Positions 17,283 through 29,414 of a DNA stretch of 64,000 nucleotides are shown piece after piece (positions within the stretch are counted from its first letter, which is position 1; the number at the start of each line of letters is the position of its first letter). The notes under the pieces are model-generated. The model had not been told where the DNA came from. It did not search any database and saw only the letters and a list, made by a program, of their open reading frames with translations. The DNA is from Butyrivibrio sp. MB2005. GTDB lineage: Bacteria > Bacillota > Clostridia > Lachnospirales > Lachnospiraceae. Position numbers and translations under genes: made by a program. Location of the stretch: positions 124,001 through 188,000 of the forward strand of contig NZ_AUJP01000005.1 of NCBI RefSeq assembly GCF_000424285.1, written 5' to 3'.

Positions 17283-19712
17283 TTAACGCTGTTTGTAAAA
17301 ACGAACAAACACTAAATATGCCGATAAAACAGCAATTCCAATAATAGTTAATATAATTCCCTGACCATATCCCTTAGGAGTATAGTCAGCTCTTATTTCA
17401 TGTACTCCCGCAGATACCTTAACAGCCATCATTCCATAATCTGCGTTTATGATCTCAGCCTCTACTCCATCCACTGTCATGGTGAAGTTATCCATATTAG
17501 GTACAGAGAAGAAAATAAGCTTCGTCTTATCAAGATTAGCTGTTGTTGCACTAAAACCATGGGTATCAGGCTTAAATGAAACACAGGCGGTTTCACGCTT
17601 CTCCTCACAGTTCATATTGAAAAACTCAATAGGGATCTCTGCCTGGTAGTAAGCTTCGGGAAGTTCTTCTAATTCACCCTCAAGCTGATCAGCGTCATCA
17701 TCACTTACAATTACGCCTGCGCTAAGGACCTTATCTCTTATGCCATCATTAAGCATCTCTTCGTAATCGGATTCTGCTATATAGTAATCATAGGCAATTC
17801 CCATGGGTATATAGTTTTCGTTGTAGTAAATATCTATACCGTTCCTGGAATCGACATTTATGAATTCTTCTATACCATCTCCGTTATTGAATATTCCATC
17901 CTTATTGATTATTGAATTCTCAAGATAATATTTCTGAGACAAAATTGCTCTTAGTCCAACCTTCTCAGCAGGTATCTTGGTCTCAACTGATCTATTTATA
18001 CCGCCTGTTTTTCCAAGGAAGTCAAAGGTCTCACCCGGTATGGTACTTATAAAACTATGAAGTGAAGACTTTCCCCATACAAACTCATAATTGGTAGCGG
18101 TATCATCTGTCTCAATTCTGTAGAACTCATCTCCTTCAAGCTTAGGAGATGTCTTAAGCATCTGAATCTCCCACTGCTCTTTACCGTAATCTGTGATAAG
18201 ATCGCTTCCCGCCTTCAGCATAAGGAAAAGAGTAAGTACGCTTCCAAATACAGTAAGTACGAAAAGAACATTAAGCCTCATTATGGGCTTTTTAAGAGTC
18301 TTTTTGCCGATTTTCCTAAGGCACTTTGGAAATGCAAAAACAGTGATTACCAAAAGCACCATCATTACTGCGGTTCCAACCACCTGCTTTTCATAGATCT
18401 TCGTATTCTCTATGAGCTTATTAAATACAATGTCCCCATTTTTATCATAGCTGGGGAAAATTGATATAAGCAAAATTACTATGTATACGAAGTTAGTGAT
18501 AAGCACACCCTTTTTCAGGTGAATGGATCTGCCCCTCTCTATCATTTTGGCAGTTACCATAGCCATGAAAAGAATGGGCATATAGAACCATCTGAAATAA
18601 TAAGTGGCGTTAAACATTGAAAAGCTGGCATTCAGTATCGGTATAAATGAAAAGATAAGACATACCAAAAGCAGTCTTTTATACTCATCCTTCTTAAATT
18701 TATGTGATATAAAATATGCCACAACTCCTGCTATTCCAAACACCGGCAGATATGCTGCAAGGGAAGCTACTCTAACTTCTCCCGTGTAGAAAACAGTGCC
18801 CTTACCGATAATATCAGGAATCATTACCATGCTTTTAACTATGTCCCAAAGCATCTTCATGCTTGGATAAGCAACGGCGTCATAACCGATCATCAGCTCC
18901 GATAATCTGTCATTTCCCGTAATTCCATAAAATGCCTGAAGCAGATAAAAGCCGCCAATCAGGCATCCAAGCACTCCGCCAAAGAGTGCCCTTAAAAACA
19001 TTCTGAAAATCTGCTTTGGTCTGTTACCCGGAACGAATCTCACCACAAAATAAATAAGCAGAAATACTACCTGTCCAAAAAAGAAATAGTAATTTATGAC
19101 AGCCATAAGTAGCGTCATAAGTGAAAAAGCCACAAGCTTTTTTCCTGCGGGTATATAAAACCAATGATCCTGATGATGGTCTATCTCCATTAGCTCATCA
19201 AAGGTATACAGAAACAAAGGGAAGAACGCCACAACATCCGTAAAATGGTTAAACACAATGTTACATGCATTAAAACCTGAAAATGCATATAGCAAAGCTC
19301 CGATCATTGCGGATTCGTCTCTGATAACATGCTTTCTTATATAGAAATAAGCGGTCCCTGCACAGATTGCATATTTTAATGCCATTAGAAATGGCATCAT
19401 ATATGGAATAGCCGATTCAGGAAATGGAATTGTCAGCCAGAAAAACGGACTTCCCAACAGATAAAAAGAGAAGGAAGTCATCATTGTGGTTCCAAGATCA
19501 ACATTCCAGTTTAGAAACAACTCTCCGTTCCTAATAGCTCTGTGAGCCTGCATATAAAAAGGAATCTGCTGCACATTGTAATCACCGTAATAGAAAAATG
19601 GCATCCCTCTGGTGATAAAAAATGGCAAGGCAGCCACCATATACATTACAAAAGACAGCACCATAATCTGAATTATACGAATATGTGTGGGCCTTGTTCT
19701 GTAATATTCCAT
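17283..19712 (-). CDS. YfhO-family membrane glycosyltransferase/flippase-like protein
   Basis: 809-residue GT-C-like membrane protein. Numerous hydrophobic segments span residues 15-490, interrupted by loops with conserved aromatic and acidic residues ([18 protein letters not shown] early on, consistent with a GT-C loop). An extracytoplasmic beta-rich region follows (about 500-780), then a final membrane helix and a basic tail (VFVRFYKQR). B. subtilis YfhO transfers GlcNAc from a bactoprenol carrier made by CsbB onto lipoteichoic acid. The GT2 gene at 14471-15472 is a fitting donor-forming partner. It follows ilvC after a terminator. Confidence 0.85.
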   Translation of the reverse strand: MEYYRTRPTHIRIIQIMVLSFVMYMVAALPFFITRGMPFFYYGDYNVQQIPFYMQAHRAIRNGELFLNWNVDLGTTMMTSFSFYLLGSPFFWLTIPFPESAIPYMMPFLMALKYAICAGTAYFYIRKHVIRDESAMIGALLYAFSGFNACNIVFNHFTDVVAFFPLFLYTFDELMEIDHHQDHWFYIPAGKKLVAFSLMTLLMAVINYYFFFGQVVFLLIYFVVRFVPGNRPKQIFRMFLRALFGGVLGCLIGGFYLLQAFYGITGNDRLSELMIGYDAVAYPSMKMLWDIVKSMVMIPDIIGKGTVFYTGEVRVASLAAYLPVFGIAGVVAYFISHKFKKDEYKRLLLVCLIFSFIPILNASFSMFNATYYFRWFYMPILFMAMVTAKMIERGRSIHLKKGVLITNFVYIVILLISIFPSYDKNGDIVFNKLIENTKIYEKQVVGTAVMMVLLVITVFAFPKCLRKIGKKTLKKPIMRLNVLFVLTVFGSVLTLFLMLKAGSDLITDYGKEQWEIQMLKTSPKLEGDEFYRIETDDTATNYEFVWGKSSLHSFISTIPGETFDFLGKTGGINRSVETKIPAEKVGLRAILSQKYYLENSIINKDGIFNNGDGIEEFINVDSRNGIDIYYNENYIPMGIAYDYYIAESDYEEMLNDGIRDKVLSAGVIVSDDDADQLEGELEELPEAYYQAEIPIEFFNMNCEEKRETACVSFKPDTHGFSATTANLDKTKLIFFSVPNMDNFTMTVDGVEAEIINADYGMMAVKVSAGVHEIRADYTPKGYGQGIILTIIGIAVLSAYLVFVRFYKQR

Positions 19713-19759
19713 TACTAAAACACTCCAAATAAATTATAAGATAGGATTTTATCTCTGAT

Positions 19760-19790
19760 GAAAAAGGCTGCCGCTTTTGCGGCAGCCTCC
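19760..19790 (-). terminator. Rho-independent terminator after ilvC
   Basis: Minus-strand stem GGCTGCCGC / GCGGCAGCC with an AAAA loop (19766-19787) followed by a T-run. It ends the ilv operon and separates it from yfhO. Confidence 0.85.
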
Positions 19791-19803
19791 ATGTATCACA
19801 AAA

Positions 19804-20838
<1,035 letters not shown>

Positions 20839-20899
20839 TTACCTCCGTAAATTTAAATTTTATATATACAGCGAAATAGATAATATTTCGTAGTAAACC

Positions 20900-21415
20900 T
20901 TATTTTTCTTCCAGTTCCTTAACAGAAACTACTTTATCAACGCCTCTTGTAAGACCGGCAATACCTGTTCTTGCAAGCTCTAAGATCTCTTTGCCCTCAA
21001 GCATCTTAAGAAGTGCGTCTACCTTAGACTGGTTACCTGTGATCTCGATTATAAGAGACTCAGGTGTAACATCGATGATATTAGCTCTGAAAATATTGGC
21101 GATTGTCATGATACTCTCGCGCTCTTTCTCACCGGCTCTGACCTTGATAAGAGAAAGCTCTCTGTATACACTTTCTTCCGGCTCAAGCTCGTGAATATCT
21201 CTTACGTCGATGAGCTTACTGAGCTGTTTCTCAATCTGATCTAAGATCACATCATCACCTGATGCTACGATTGTTATTCTGGTATAGTTTGGATCTGTGG
21301 TAGTACCGGCTGTAATACTTTCGATATTATAACCGCGGCGTGCGAAAAGACCTGAAATCCTGGTCAAAACGCCTGATGTATTATCTACCAGCAGCTGAAA
21401 TACTTTTTTCTTCAT
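20900..21415 (-). CDS. ilvN: Acetolactate synthase small subunit (copy 1)
   Basis: Regulatory subunit (171 residues) giving valine feedback control of acetolactate synthase. N-terminal ACT domain FQLLVDNTSGVLTRISGLFARRGYNIES is followed by the conserved ELSLIKVRA and a C-terminal ALS_ss_C domain (GNQSKVDALLKMLEGKEILELARTGIAGLTRG). GGAGG precedes the ATG. A separate promoter (TTGACT-17-TAAAAT) lies in the 129-bp gap, so ilvN-ilvC can be transcribed apart from metH-ilvB. A second small subunit follows at 21545-22036. Confidence 0.93.
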   Translation of the reverse strand: MKKKVFQLLVDNTSGVLTRISGLFARRGYNIESITAGTTTDPNYTRITIVASGDDVILDQIEKQLSKLIDVRDIHELEPEESVYRELSLIKVRAGEKERESIMTIANIFRANIIDVTPESLIIEITGNQSKVDALLKMLEGKEILELARTGIAGLTRGVDKVVSVKELEEK

Positions 21416-21454
21416 ACTCCTCCAATGAACTGCCGTTTAAACTTATATCAATAA

Positions 21455-21483
21455 ATTTTATGCGTTTTTAATGCATAAGTCAA
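21455..21483 (-). promoter_or_regulatory. Promoter of ilvN-ilvC
   Basis: Minus-strand TTGACT (21478-21483), 17-base spacer, TAAAAT (21455-21460). The spacer contains a small palindrome (TTATGC / GCATAA), and a larger A+T-rich hairpin lies just upstream of the -35 (AATTTAAAGC / GCTTTAAATT, about 21498-21525). Confidence 0.6.
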
Positions 21484-21544
21484 TGAAATACTTTTATAAT
21501 TTAAAGCTTTAACGCTTTAAATTATTGTATATTTTAAACAAAGT

Positions 21545-22036
21545 TCAGTTTTTATCATTTTCACCGCATTTTGTAAGGGCTACAGTACCTGTTCTTGCTA
21601 TCTCAACAATGGATACTGTGCGAAGCATTTCTATGAAAAGCTCAACCCTCTCAGGGGTGTCGCATATCTGAATCATCATAAGATTCTTACTCATATCCAC
21701 GATCTGAGCCTTCATTATGTCGCAGTTTTCCATAATATCTCTGCGGTTATCTCTGTTGTAGCGCACCTTAATAAGAGTGAGCTCTCTGCATATACTCATG
21801 CTCTCCTTAAAGGTCTTTACCTTGATGACATCAAGCTTTTTGTTGAGCTGTTTTTCTATCTGTTCGATAGTTCGCTCATCGCCGCTTGATACAATTGTCA
21901 TGCAGGACACATCCCTTGAATTGGTCTCGCCCACAACCAGAGAATCAATATTGAAATTTCTTCTTGAAAACAATCCCGCTACCTTACAAAGAACGCCGGC
22001 ATGGTTTTCTACAAGTACAGAATAAATTCTTTTCAT
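21545..22036 (-). CDS. Acetolactate synthase small subunit-like ACT protein (copy 2)
   Basis: A second IlvN/IlvH-type protein (163 residues), 14 bp after ilvB. ACT domain: YSVLVENHAGVLCKVAGLFSRRNFNIDSL; then MTIVSSGDERTIEQIEKQLNK, CRELTLIKVRYN and a C-terminal domain ending VEIARTGTVALTKCG. It shares the layout of ilvN copy 1 but differs at many positions, so it is an old duplication rather than a recent tandem copy. Because it is the copy directly joined to ilvB, it may be the dedicated partner of this IlvB. Confidence 0.88.
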   Translation of the reverse strand: MKRIYSVLVENHAGVLCKVAGLFSRRNFNIDSLVVGETNSRDVSCMTIVSSGDERTIEQIEKQLNKKLDVIKVKTFKESMSICRELTLIKVRYNRDNRRDIMENCDIMKAQIVDMSKNLMMIQICDTPERVELFIEMLRTVSIVEIARTGTVALTKCGENDKN

Positions 22037-22050
22037 AATCTACCACCCCT

Positions 22051-23685
22051 TTACTTAGCCAGGTCATAAGGATCAACAACGATTTCTGCAATTACAGGTG
22101 CATCATCCTTTAAAAGTGCTTCTATAAGTTCTTCAGCCTCTTCCTGATTACTTGCTTTCATATAGTTCATATCATAAGCTTCAGCGATCTTATCAAGCTT
22201 TGGTGATTCGTCCAGAATAACCATATTGTATCTGTCATCCAGCTTATAGTGCTGATACTCACGAACCATTCCAAGGAAATTATTTCTGAAAATAATGATC
22301 TTTACGTTATTTCCATACTGCTTCAAAGTGGAAAGCTCCATCATTGACATCTGGAAACCTCCCTCACCCATAACAGCAACAACTGTCTTATTAGGATCAG
22401 CTTCCTTTGCGCCAAAGGCAGCAGGTATCGAATAGCCCATGGTTCCCATACCGCCTGATGTAAGGAATCTGCCTTTCTTTACAAGGTGCCATCTGCAGGA
22501 CCAAATCTGATTCTGTCCTACGTCAGCTACATAAATGGCATCCTCAGGAAGTCTTATGGAAAGCTTATTAAGGAACTGCATGGGATCAACAAATTTTGAG
22601 GTGTCGATTTCAGGTCTTTTCTCAACCATGGTGAGTCTGTACTCATTCAAAGTATCGATCCAGTCCTGTCTCTTATGGATCAGATCCTCTTTATCCTCAA
22701 ATTCATTTATTTTCTTGAAAATATGCTTTATATCTCCTACAAGAGGTATGGTAGGGCCTACGTTTTTACCGATCTCTGCAGGATCTACATCGATATGAAT
22801 AAGAACCTTATTCTCAGTTATAAGATCAGGTCGGTTCACAGCTCTGTCTGCTACGCGGGCACCAACCATCAAAAGAAGGTCAGATTCATTAAGAGCTCTG
22901 TTTGCATAAGGTCTTCCGTTATTACCAACCATTCCAAAATACATGGGATCAAGAGAGCTCATAACACCTATACCCATCATTGTTGATACAACAGGAATCT
23001 GATTCTCTTTGGAAAACTTTCTTATCTCATCTACAGCACCGGAAAGGTGTACACCGCCACCTACGCAGATAATAGGTCTCTTTGCCTGAGCAACCTCTTT
23101 TACGACCTTCTTTATCTGAACAGCGTTACCCTCTACTGTAGGCTTGTAGGTACGCATATTAACTTTTTCAGGATATGAAAACTTGGATATCTCTGCCATC
23201 TGGATATCCATGGGAATATCAATAAGAACAGGGCCTCTTCTTCCGGTGTTTGCAATGTGAAAAGCTTCCTTGAAAACTCTCGGAATATCATTTACGTCCC
23301 TGATTAGATAACTGTATTTTACAAATGATTCTGCTGCGCCTGTGATGTCAGCCTCCTGGAAAACATCACTGCCGATAAGCTCAGAATTAACCTGACCTGT
23401 GATGCAAACAAGGGGAATACTGTCAGCATAAGCTGTAGCGATTCCGGTGATAAGGTTGGTGGCACCGGGGCCGCTTGTTACAGCACATACGCCTACATTT
23501 CTGCTGATTCGTGCATAGCCGCTGGCGCAATGAGCGGCATTCTGCTCGGTTCTTACAAGAACCTGCTTGATATCAACTTCTCCGAGAGCATCATAAAAAG
23601 GAGCTATTGCAACTCCGGAGTAGCCGTAAACAACCTTTACTTTTTCTTCTTCGAGACATTTAACTATCGCCTGTGCTCCGTTCAT
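22051..23685 (-). CDS. ilvB: Acetolactate synthase large subunit-like TPP enzyme
   Basis: TPP- and FAD-family enzyme (544 residues) that condenses pyruvate to acetolactate. N-terminal VVYGYSGVAIAPFYDAL and the catalytic-Glu segment VRTEQNAAHCASGYA, then GPGATNLITGIATAYADS. The C-terminal TPP domain has GGMGTMGYSIPAAFGA and MGEGGFQMSMMEL, where Glu replaces the usual Asp of the GDG magnesium motif, followed by RNN. The central domain also departs from the common FDDR region (VGARVADRAVNR). It is still best read as biosynthetic IlvB because of its small-subunit neighbours, but it is a divergent branch. Confidence 0.85.
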   Translation of the reverse strand: MNGAQAIVKCLEEEKVKVVYGYSGVAIAPFYDALGEVDIKQVLVRTEQNAAHCASGYARISRNVGVCAVTSGPGATNLITGIATAYADSIPLVCITGQVNSELIGSDVFQEADITGAAESFVKYSYLIRDVNDIPRVFKEAFHIANTGRRGPVLIDIPMDIQMAEISKFSYPEKVNMRTYKPTVEGNAVQIKKVVKEVAQAKRPIICVGGGVHLSGAVDEIRKFSKENQIPVVSTMMGIGVMSSLDPMYFGMVGNNGRPYANRALNESDLLLMVGARVADRAVNRPDLITENKVLIHIDVDPAEIGKNVGPTIPLVGDIKHIFKKINEFEDKEDLIHKRQDWIDTLNEYRLTMVEKRPEIDTSKFVDPMQFLNKLSIRLPEDAIYVADVGQNQIWSCRWHLVKKGRFLTSGGMGTMGYSIPAAFGAKEADPNKTVVAVMGEGGFQMSMMELSTLKQYGNNVKIIIFRNNFLGMVREYQHYKLDDRYNMVILDESPKLDKIAEAYDMNYMKASNQEEAEELIEALLKDDAPVIAEIVVDPYDLAK

Positions 23686-23731
23686 AATTAAGCCTCCATT
23701 TTTGTAAATTTTATCACGTATAGGGAAAATG

Positions 23732-26242
23732 TTACACTGCGCTGATGATGTTCTTAACCACTCTTACGCAGTTTGCTGCATCGGATGAATATCCGTCAGC
23801 ACCTATTTCCCAGGCATAATCCTCAGTAACAACCGCGCCGCCGATGATTATCTTAGCGTTGCAGTTCTTTTCCTTAGCAATTCTGACCACGTTTTTCATT
23901 TCCTGCATGGTCGTGGTCATTAGAGCTGAAAGTGCGATAATTCCTGCATTTTCAGAAATAGCTGTATCAACTATCTTTTCACTTGGAACATCCTTTCCAA
24001 GATCGATAACATTAAATCCGTGGTTCTTAAGCATAAGGGCCACAAGGTTCTTACCTATGTCATGGATATCACCGTGAACGGTGGCTATTACTATTGTGAC
24101 CTTATCCTTGGAATCCTCTCCACCTGCTTCTTTGAGAAGCGGCTCAAGCTTCGCAATACTGAGCTTCATGGCTTCAGCACTGGCAATTAGCTGCGGAAGG
24201 AAGTATTTTCCTTTATCAAAAAGCTCACCTACTTCGTTGATTGCAGGCATAAGCACATCGTTAAGAAGCACTTTAGGCTCGCACCCTGCATCTACGGCAT
24301 CAAGGGTGTCCTTTTCAATGTTTTTCTTAGAGCCCTTCATTACGTCTGTTTTTACTTTTTCATAAAAAGCCGTTTTGGCATCGACTTCTTTAAGCTCAGT
24401 ACCTTCCTTTGAAGCTGCTGTTTTTTCATCTTTTACAGAAGGTGTTACGGAAAGAGTCTGTCCTTTAGGTACGCATGCAACCTGCACATTCATACCATCG
24501 TAACGGTTCATTCTGTCGATATAACGAATATCGGCTTCTTCCTTATGCCTCAAAAGGTCTGATGCAAAAGCACTGTTTACAAGAAGTTCCTGAGAAGGAT
24601 TACAGATAGCCATTGTAAGACCGTTTGCAATCGCCATTGTTAGGAAAGCTGTATTTATAAATGCTCTCTGAGGAAGACCAAAGGAAATATTGGAAAGTCC
24701 ACAGATAGTAGCAAGACCTTTTTCTTTGCAGTAAGCAATAGTTGAAAGAGTCTCCAGCGCTGCCTCGGGATTGGCACCGATTGTGGCAACAAGGCCGTCA
24801 ACAACAATATCCTCTTTTGTAAGGCCATGTTCGTAAGCCTTATTACAAAGTTCATCGATGAAGCTGTGCTTTTCAGCAAGATCCTTAGGAAGGCCTTTGG
24901 GTCCAACAGGAAGTGCTATAAACATCGCTCCGTATTTTTTCGCAAGAGGCAGGAATCTTTCTGCCTTATCTTTTTCCAGGGAGATAGAGTTTATAAGAGC
25001 TCTTCCCGGATATTTTCTAAGAGCCATCTCCATGGTGGCTTCATCACTGGTATCTATGCAAAGAGGAAGTGATGTAAGAGGCATTATCTCATCAAAAACA
25101 TCACTCATCATCTGCTTCTCATCGATACCGCTCATGCCCACGTTAACATCAAGAATTGCTGCTCCATCGCTCTCTTGTTGTGATACAAAATCGCAGACCA
25201 TATCAAGCTTGCCTTCACAAAGCTCTGCCTGAAGCTTTTTCTTACCTGTAGGATTGATTCTCTCACCCACGATCATGAAAGGATCATTAAGAGAAAATGC
25301 AACAGTTTCTCTCTCGCTTGTAAGGTATCTTATTCCTTCAGGCTTCCTTGAAGCATCACTCTCGAAGCCTGTGTATTTATCGTGAATTCCCTTAATATAA
25401 TCAGGATCTGTTCCGCAGCATCCACCAATAACAGTGGCACCGGCATTAAGAATATTCTCCATCTCAGTTACAAAGGTATCGCAGTCCATGTCGTAGCCTG
25501 TACTTCCATCGGGATTCATAACAGGAAGTCCTGCATTGGGCTTTGCGATTACGGGAATAGACGTAACTGAAGCAATCTCTTTTACAATATTTACTATTTT
25601 ATCTGGTCCTGTGCCGCAGTTTGTTCCGATTGCTGCAGCTCCCATGGATTCAAGAACTATAGCAGCAGTCTTGGCATCTGTTCCGAAAAGTGTTCTTCCA
25701 TCTGCTTCAAAAGAAAGAGTAACCATTACAGCTATGTCTGAAACTTCCTTTGCTGCAATCAGGGCTGCTCTGCATTCCTGAAGACTGAGCATGGTCTCCA
25801 CTACAAGTAGATCCACCCCTGCATCTACAAGAGCTCTTATCTGTTCCTTATAAACATCTATAAGTTCCTCAAAATCAAGGTCGCCCATAGGTTTAAGCTG
25901 TCTGCCTGTCATTGTGATATCACCGGCAACCAGGGCTTTACCGGCAGCACTTTCTTTTGCAATCCTGACAAGCTCTGTATTTATCTCAGTGACCTTATCC
26001 TCAAGGCCGAAGTTTTTTAGCTTAATTCTGTTTCCAGTAAAAGTCGGTGCATAAATAATATCTGATCCTGCAGCAACATAAGCGCTCTGCAGCTCTTTGA
26101 TAACATCTTCGTGTTCTATAAGCCACTGCTCTGTACATGCGCCTGCAGGCAGACCTCTTTTCATAAGAAAAGTCCCGGTACCGCCATCAAGGAAAACAAT
26201 CTTCTTGTCATTTATAAATTTAATCAGTTCTTCTCTGTTCAT
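23732..26242 (-). CDS. metH: Cobalamin-dependent methionine synthase lacking the reactivation domain
   Basis: Transfers methyl from methyltetrahydrofolate to homocysteine through cobalamin. Domains in order: homocysteine S-methyltransferase (about 1-300; GTNCGTGPDKIV and GGCCGTDPDYI supply zinc cysteines), pterin-binding (about 330-590; FMIVGERINPTGKKK, LDVNVG), helical cap (about 640-715) and B12-binding (about 720-836) with VHGDIHDIGKN, whose His ligates cobalt. The AdoMet-binding reactivation domain of full-length MetH is absent. An in-frame TTG at 26275 gives 11 more residues; the ATG at 26242 is preferred. It lies 46 bp upstream of ilvB, with its own promoter. Confidence 0.93.
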   Translation of the reverse strand: MNREELIKFINDKKIVFLDGGTGTFLMKRGLPAGACTEQWLIEHEDVIKELQSAYVAAGSDIIYAPTFTGNRIKLKNFGLEDKVTEINTELVRIAKESAAGKALVAGDITMTGRQLKPMGDLDFEELIDVYKEQIRALVDAGVDLLVVETMLSLQECRAALIAAKEVSDIAVMVTLSFEADGRTLFGTDAKTAAIVLESMGAAAIGTNCGTGPDKIVNIVKEIASVTSIPVIAKPNAGLPVMNPDGSTGYDMDCDTFVTEMENILNAGATVIGGCCGTDPDYIKGIHDKYTGFESDASRKPEGIRYLTSERETVAFSLNDPFMIVGERINPTGKKKLQAELCEGKLDMVCDFVSQQESDGAAILDVNVGMSGIDEKQMMSDVFDEIMPLTSLPLCIDTSDEATMEMALRKYPGRALINSISLEKDKAERFLPLAKKYGAMFIALPVGPKGLPKDLAEKHSFIDELCNKAYEHGLTKEDIVVDGLVATIGANPEAALETLSTIAYCKEKGLATICGLSNISFGLPQRAFINTAFLTMAIANGLTMAICNPSQELLVNSAFASDLLRHKEEADIRYIDRMNRYDGMNVQVACVPKGQTLSVTPSVKDEKTAASKEGTELKEVDAKTAFYEKVKTDVMKGSKKNIEKDTLDAVDAGCEPKVLLNDVLMPAINEVGELFDKGKYFLPQLIASAEAMKLSIAKLEPLLKEAGGEDSKDKVTIVIATVHGDIHDIGKNLVALMLKNHGFNVIDLGKDVPSEKIVDTAISENAGIIALSALMTTTMQEMKNVVRIAKEKNCNAKIIIGGAVVTEDYAWEIGADGYSSDAANCVRVVKNIISAV

Positions 26243-26285
26243 ATAATGTAATCTTTCTTCAGTATATTTCTTCAAGTTTTGAGCT

Positions 26286-26315
26286 ATTATAATACAGCAT
26301 AGACTAATTTATCAA
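26286..26315 (-). promoter_or_regulatory. Promoter of metH-ilvB
   Basis: Minus-strand TTGATA (26310-26315), 18-base spacer, TATAAT (26286-26291), about 44 bp before the preferred metH ATG. No SAM or cobalamin riboswitch is recognisable in the short leader. Confidence 0.65.
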
Positions 26316-26363
26316 TTTTAAAGGAATGTATATTTATGAATATCGAAATGAGTATCTGTATAA

Positions 26364-27455
26364 TTATACATTTTTATCCTTTTTAGTCAAAGTTTTTATT
26401 TTATAAATTGTTAGCGAAAGCACAATCGTAAGAACAATCACCATAAATGGTCTGGCATACATAAAGGATTCATTCCCATATATCTCAGGATTTATTCTGT
26501 CTATAAACCAGCCAAACAAGGATATTACAAAAACATGCATATAATAAACATGTGATGAAATAGTTCTTCCCACAAATTCAAATGTCTTTATGTGAAAAAA
26601 TTTCTTTTTGCCCATGTTTCTTCCGGCATTCTCCAAGATTAGTAAAGCAAGAACAATAAGAAATGATCCAAAGTAAACTTCCTTACTGTTCCAAATTGAA
26701 TACTCTGCCATGGTTGAGATAATACCTAATGCCAGACATGTAATGCCTGCCGAAACATTATAGAAAAATTCCTTCTTCGAAAGCTTATCGCTAAACCACA
26801 CTCCCAGCATTGTGAAGGGTACGCCTACAAAGAGCCAGTTTCTTACAACGTACCAGGTGGAAATACTGATATCAAATGGTCTTATGGGATAATAGGTCTG
26901 TAAGAGTTCAAGGACAAAAAGAAGCATCATAAGTGATACCGTAAGAAAAGGCGCCCAGCTTCTGACAAACCTTGCAAATATTATTACAAGCAAATACACA
27001 TAAATAAGTGCCAATATAAACCACAGATGATCAAATGAATACGTAAAATCGTATATAAACTTACCGGAATTAAAAAGTATCAGTCTTGAAAATTCAAAGC
27101 TGTTGTACTTATCGGAAAGCCATTCAGATACTGTATGTCCTACTGTGCAGCTATACCAAAAGGAATATACCGTATAGAAAATCCAGACAGGAAAAAGAAC
27201 CCCAAGAAGCTTTTTTGTTTTCTGAAAAACAGTCTTTCTGATATCAGATACTTCTATGCAGGATTCCTTTAAAAGATATTTCCCAGAAATCACAAAGAAG
27301 AATGGAACTGCAAAGCGTGCAAGGGCTTCGCACAAATCTCCTGTAATACCGGGAAACTTACAATGAATCAATATAACAAATATACAGGCAATCGCCTTAA
27401 TTTCATCAAGTAAAGCACTATGTGCTGTTTTTTTCATACCCCTCCGGGACACCAT
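26364..27455 (-). CDS. Membrane-bound acyltransferase 3 family protein
   Basis: Integral-membrane O-acyltransferase of the Acyl_transf_3 type (363 residues, about ten hydrophobic segments). The N-terminus has LLDEIKAIACIFVILIHCKF, with the histidine typical of the first helix, and RFAVPFFFVISGKYL follows. The last helices contain GRTISSHVYYMHVFVISLF. Such enzymes O-acetylate surface polysaccharides, but the acceptor here is unknown. An alternative ATG at 27437 sits close behind a GGAGG; either start is possible. It is downstream of atpC with no clear terminator between. Confidence 0.85.
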   Translation of the reverse strand: MVSRRGMKKTAHSALLDEIKAIACIFVILIHCKFPGITGDLCEALARFAVPFFFVISGKYLLKESCIEVSDIRKTVFQKTKKLLGVLFPVWIFYTVYSFWYSCTVGHTVSEWLSDKYNSFEFSRLILFNSGKFIYDFTYSFDHLWFILALIYVYLLVIIFARFVRSWAPFLTVSLMMLLFVLELLQTYYPIRPFDISISTWYVVRNWLFVGVPFTMLGVWFSDKLSKKEFFYNVSAGITCLALGIISTMAEYSIWNSKEVYFGSFLIVLALLILENAGRNMGKKKFFHIKTFEFVGRTISSHVYYMHVFVISLFGWFIDRINPEIYGNESFMYARPFMVIVLTIVLSLTIYKIKTLTKKDKNV

Positions 27456-27509
27456 ATCATTTTAAAACTCCCAATATGATGTCAGATAATACAATATATA
27501 AAACAAACT

Positions 27510-27929
27510 TTAGTCAAGACCATAGTCTGATGAGTGTTTAAGTCTTGTAAGAGCTCTTGCCATGGCAGCCTGAGCAGTATAATACTCCTTGATGGATTTA
27601 TTCTGTCTCATCTCTTCCTCTGCTCGCTCCAAGGCTCTTCTTGCTCTGTTTCTGTCGATATCTTCGGGCTTTTCAACTGTATCAACAATAACAATAACTC
27701 TGTTATTGGCAATCTGAGCTGAGCCCACACCAACGATACAGTCAATCTTATCGCCAATCTCATCTCTTATGGTCATCTTGCCGTTGTAGATAGCAAGCAC
27801 AAGCTCCTCATGCTCCGGGAGAATGGCGTATTCACCGTCAATGCAGGGCAAAATAATCTCGGCCGCTCTGCCATTATAAAATATTCCGTTTATGGACATA
27901 ACCTGTAGATTAAAGGTTTTTCTCTCCAA
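27510..27929 (-). CDS. atpC: ATP synthase epsilon subunit
   Basis: Central-stalk subunit (139 residues) that couples and inhibits F1. N-terminal beta sandwich (FNLQVMSINGIFYNGRAAEIILP, then GEYAILPEHEELVLAI) and a C-terminal two-helix region (DRNRARRALERAEEEMRQ, then TAQAAMARALTRLKHS). The length is normal. It is the last gene of the atp operon, 66 bp after atpD. Confidence 0.94.
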   Translation of the reverse strand: MERKTFNLQVMSINGIFYNGRAAEIILPCIDGEYAILPEHEELVLAIYNGKMTIRDEIGDKIDCIVGVGSAQIANNRVIVIVDTVEKPEDIDRNRARRALERAEEEMRQNKSIKEYYTAQAAMARALTRLKHSSDYGLD

Positions 27930-27995
27930 AACTTATCACCTCAAATAAACAATAGCTTTTGTTACGATCACTCAAAAGCAACTATTCGAAAGCTC

Positions 27996-29411
<1,416 letters not shown>

Positions 29412-29414
29412 TTA

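Noticed and set aside
15972-17308. Longer leuC starting at 17308
   Set aside because: The extra 24 codons overlap yfhO and have no ribosome-binding site, while AAGGAG precedes the ATG at 17236.
26243-26363. SAM or cobalamin riboswitch before metH
   Set aside because: The leader is about 40 bases from the predicted start and shows none of the conserved cores of these riboswitches.
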